Program-made: the position numbers and the translations under genes | Shown here: positions 20,912 to 22,299 of the stretch, piece after piece | Layout: every line of letters begins with the position of its first letter | Numbering within the stretch: the stretch's first letter is position 1 | The notes under the pieces: generated by a model | Told to the model about the DNA's origin: nothing | The model's input: only the letters and a program-made list of their open reading frames with translations | The model's database searches: none | Origin: Rhodospirillaceae bacterium | GTDB taxonomy: Bacteria > Pseudomonadota > Alphaproteobacteria > Rhodospirillales > 2-02-FULL-58-16 | DNA: 22,299 bases | NCBI GenBank assembly: GCA_013349695.1 | Contig: DUZD01000012.1 | Location: 1 to 22,299 of the forward strand | Reading direction: 5' to 3'

Positions 20912-21972
20912 ACGAAGCCCCCGCCGTCATCAAGGAACTGATCGGCAAGGTGGCGACCGGCGCGGCGCTGGCCGAAAACGAGGCTGAGGCCGCCTTCGAG
21001 ATCATCATGTCGGGGCAAGCCACCGCCGCCCAGATCGGCGCTTTTCTGATGGCGCTCAGGGTACGCGGCGAAACCGTCGAGGAAATCACCGGGGCGTTGC
21101 GCGTCATGCGCGCCAAGGCCTTGCCGGTCGAGGCGCCGGCCGGCGCCATCGACATTGTCGGCACCGGCGGCGACGGTTCCGGCACCTACAACATCTCCAC
21201 CGGCGCCGCCTTGGTGGTCGCCGCCGCCGGCGTCCCCGTCGCCAAGCACGGCAACCGGGCCTTATCGTCCAAATCCGGGGCCGCCGATGTGCTCCTGGCC
21301 CTGGGAGTCGACATCGACGCCGACTTGCCCTTGGTCGAGAAATCCATCCGGGAAGCGGGGATCGGCTTCATGATGGCGCCCCGCCACCACGGCGCCATGC
21401 GCCACGTCGGTCCGGCGCGCGTCGAGTTGGGCATCCGCACCATTTTCAATCTGTTGGGTCCCCTGTCCAACCCGGCCGGCGTCAAGCGCCAATTCACCGG
21501 CGTCTTCTCGCGCCAGTGGATCGAACCCTTGGCCCGGGTGCTGGCCAATCTCGGCTGCGAACGGGCCTGGGTGGCGCACGGCTCGGACGGCCTCGACGAA
21601 CTGACCACCACCGGCCCGTCCCATGTCGCCGAATTGAAGGACGGCAAGGTCGCCTGCTTCGAGGTCGTCCCCGAAGAAGCCGGCATTCCCCGCGCCGCGC
21701 CGGCCGACCTCAAGGGCGGCGACGCCGAAACCAACGCCGCCGCCATGCGCGCCATGCTCGACGGCGAGCCGGGGCCGTTCCGCGACGTGGTGGTCTATAA
21801 CGCCGCCGCCGCCCTTATCGTCGCCGGCAAGGCCGAGAGTCTCGAACAGGGCGCCGCCCTGGCGGCGGCCGCCATCGATGGCGGCGCGGCCAAGGCGACG
21901 TTGCGGAAATTGGCGGCCATCACCCATTCCGCCGGCGCCAATCCGAAAGTCCCGGCGGGAGTGGCGCGGTGA
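20908..21972 (+). CDS. trpD: Anthranilate phosphoribosyltransferase
   Basis: TrpD joins anthranilate to PRPP to give phosphoribosyl-anthranilate. The 354-residue product shows the N-terminal helical domain (IGAFLMALRVRGET), the PRPP loop GTGGDGSGTYNIST, the KHGNRALSSKSGAADVLLALG segment and the RHHGAMRHVGPARVELGIRTIFNLLGPLSNP block with anthranilate-binding residues. The ATG overlaps the trpG stop by 4 nt, and the 3' end overlaps trpC by 4 nt. Confidence 0.97.
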   Translation: MNEAPAVIKELIGKVATGAALAENEAEAAFEIIMSGQATAAQIGAFLMALRVRGETVEEITGALRVMRAKALPVEAPAGAIDIVGTGGDGSGTYNISTGAALVVAAAGVPVAKHGNRALSSKSGAADVLLALGVDIDADLPLVEKSIREAGIGFMMAPRHHGAMRHVGPARVELGIRTIFNLLGPLSNPAGVKRQFTGVFSRQWIEPLARVLANLGCERAWVAHGSDGLDELTTTGPSHVAELKDGKVACFEVVPEEAGIPRAAPADLKGGDAETNAAAMRAMLDGEPGPFRDVVVYNAAAALIVAGKAESLEQGAALAAAAIDGGAAKATLRKLAAITHSAGANPKVPAGVAR

Positions 21973-22299
21973 GCGACCTTCTCGCCCGCATCCGCGCCGA
22001 CAAGCAGGAGCAAACCTGCCGCCGCAAAAAGCGCCGCCCTTTCAGCGATGTCCGCGCCGCCGCCCGGCAAGCGCCGCCGCCGCGCGGTTTCGCGGCCCGC
22101 CTGGAAGAGGCGGCGCGGGCCGGCGGCTACGGCCTGATCGCCGAAATCAAGCGGGCGTCGCCGTCGAAAGGCCTGATTCGCGCCGATTTCGATCCGCCGG
22201 CCCTGGCCCGCGCCTACATGGCCGGTGGCGCCGCTTGCCTTTCCGTGCTCACCGACATCCCTTATTTCCTTGGCGCCGATGAATTCCTGGAGGCGGCGC
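21969..22299 (+). CDS. trpC: Indole-3-glycerol phosphate synthase, N-terminal part (runs off the window)
   Basis: TrpC closes the indole ring from carboxyphenylamino-deoxyribulose phosphate. The GTG at 21969 overlaps the trpD stop as GTGA, which sets the start. About 110 residues are visible: LLARIRADKQEQ at the N-terminus, LIAEIKRASPSKGLIR with the catalytic Lys, and ACLSVLTDIPYFLGADEFL. The frame is open to the end of the window. The usual Gln or Glu in the YFxG segment is Leu here, a minor variation. Confidence 0.95.
   Translation, partial: MSDLLARIRADKQEQTCRRKKRRPFSDVRAAARQAPPPRGFAARLEEAARAGGYGLIAEIKRASPSKGLIRADFDPPALARAYMAGGAACLSVLTDIPYFLGADEFLEAA

Overview
The window is GC-rich chromosomal DNA from an alphaproteobacterium, most likely a Rhodospirillales-type lineage. 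This rests on two gene orders typical of that class, pdxJ-acpS-lepB-rnc-era and rlpA-dacA-tmk-holB-metG-tatD-mazG, and on the protein sequences themselves. The species cannot be named from the sequence. Nearly everything is core housekeeping; the accessory interest lies in one small palindromic element, one copper-response cassette and two disrupted reading frames.

Layout. Positions 2-4240 (+): the end of a DUF2062-like membrane protein, pdxJ (vitamin B6), acpS (ACP activation), lepB (signal peptidase I), rnc (RNase III) and era (ribosome-assembly GTPase). A 265-bp non-coding element (2965-3229) sits between rnc and era. It has 33-bp perfect terminal inverted repeats, flanking TA dinucleotides and two further internal hairpins. 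Positions 4434-5381 (+): a beta-hydroxyacid dehydrogenase whose 3' end overlaps a convergent gene. Positions 5287-7595 (-): mazG, an unknown lipoprotein and an unknown six-helix membrane protein. Positions 7706-15937 (-): a long run of tightly packed genes read right to left: YdcF-like DUF218 protein, mltB-type transglycosylase, rlpA, D,D-carboxypeptidase, tmk, holB, metG and tatD. It combines cell-wall remodelling with DNA replication and translation. Positions 16031-16470 (+): a two-CBS-domain protein split by a 2-nt frameshift, followed by an REP-like palindrome. Positions 16649-20073 (-): a copper-resistance operon with a His/Met-rich exported protein (frameshifted at a run of six A), copA and cueR. 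Upstream is a promoter with the 19-bp spacer and dyad expected for a MerR/CueR-controlled gene. Positions 20327-22299 (+): trpG, trpD and the start of trpC, joined by 4-nt overlaps.

How the parts work together. Copper entering the cytoplasm should be sensed by the CueR-like regulator (Cys112/Cys120, Ser77), which would activate the operon from the stretched-spacer promoter. CopA would then export Cu(I), and the His/Met-rich protein would bind it in the periplasm, if the frameshift is bypassed or is an assembly error. The cell-wall genes (RlpA, MltB-type, DacA-type, YdcF-like) form a peptidoglycan-processing set. The most unusual structure is the nested-palindrome element immediately downstream of the RNase III gene: its transcript would be long double-stranded RNA, which is the substrate of that enzyme.
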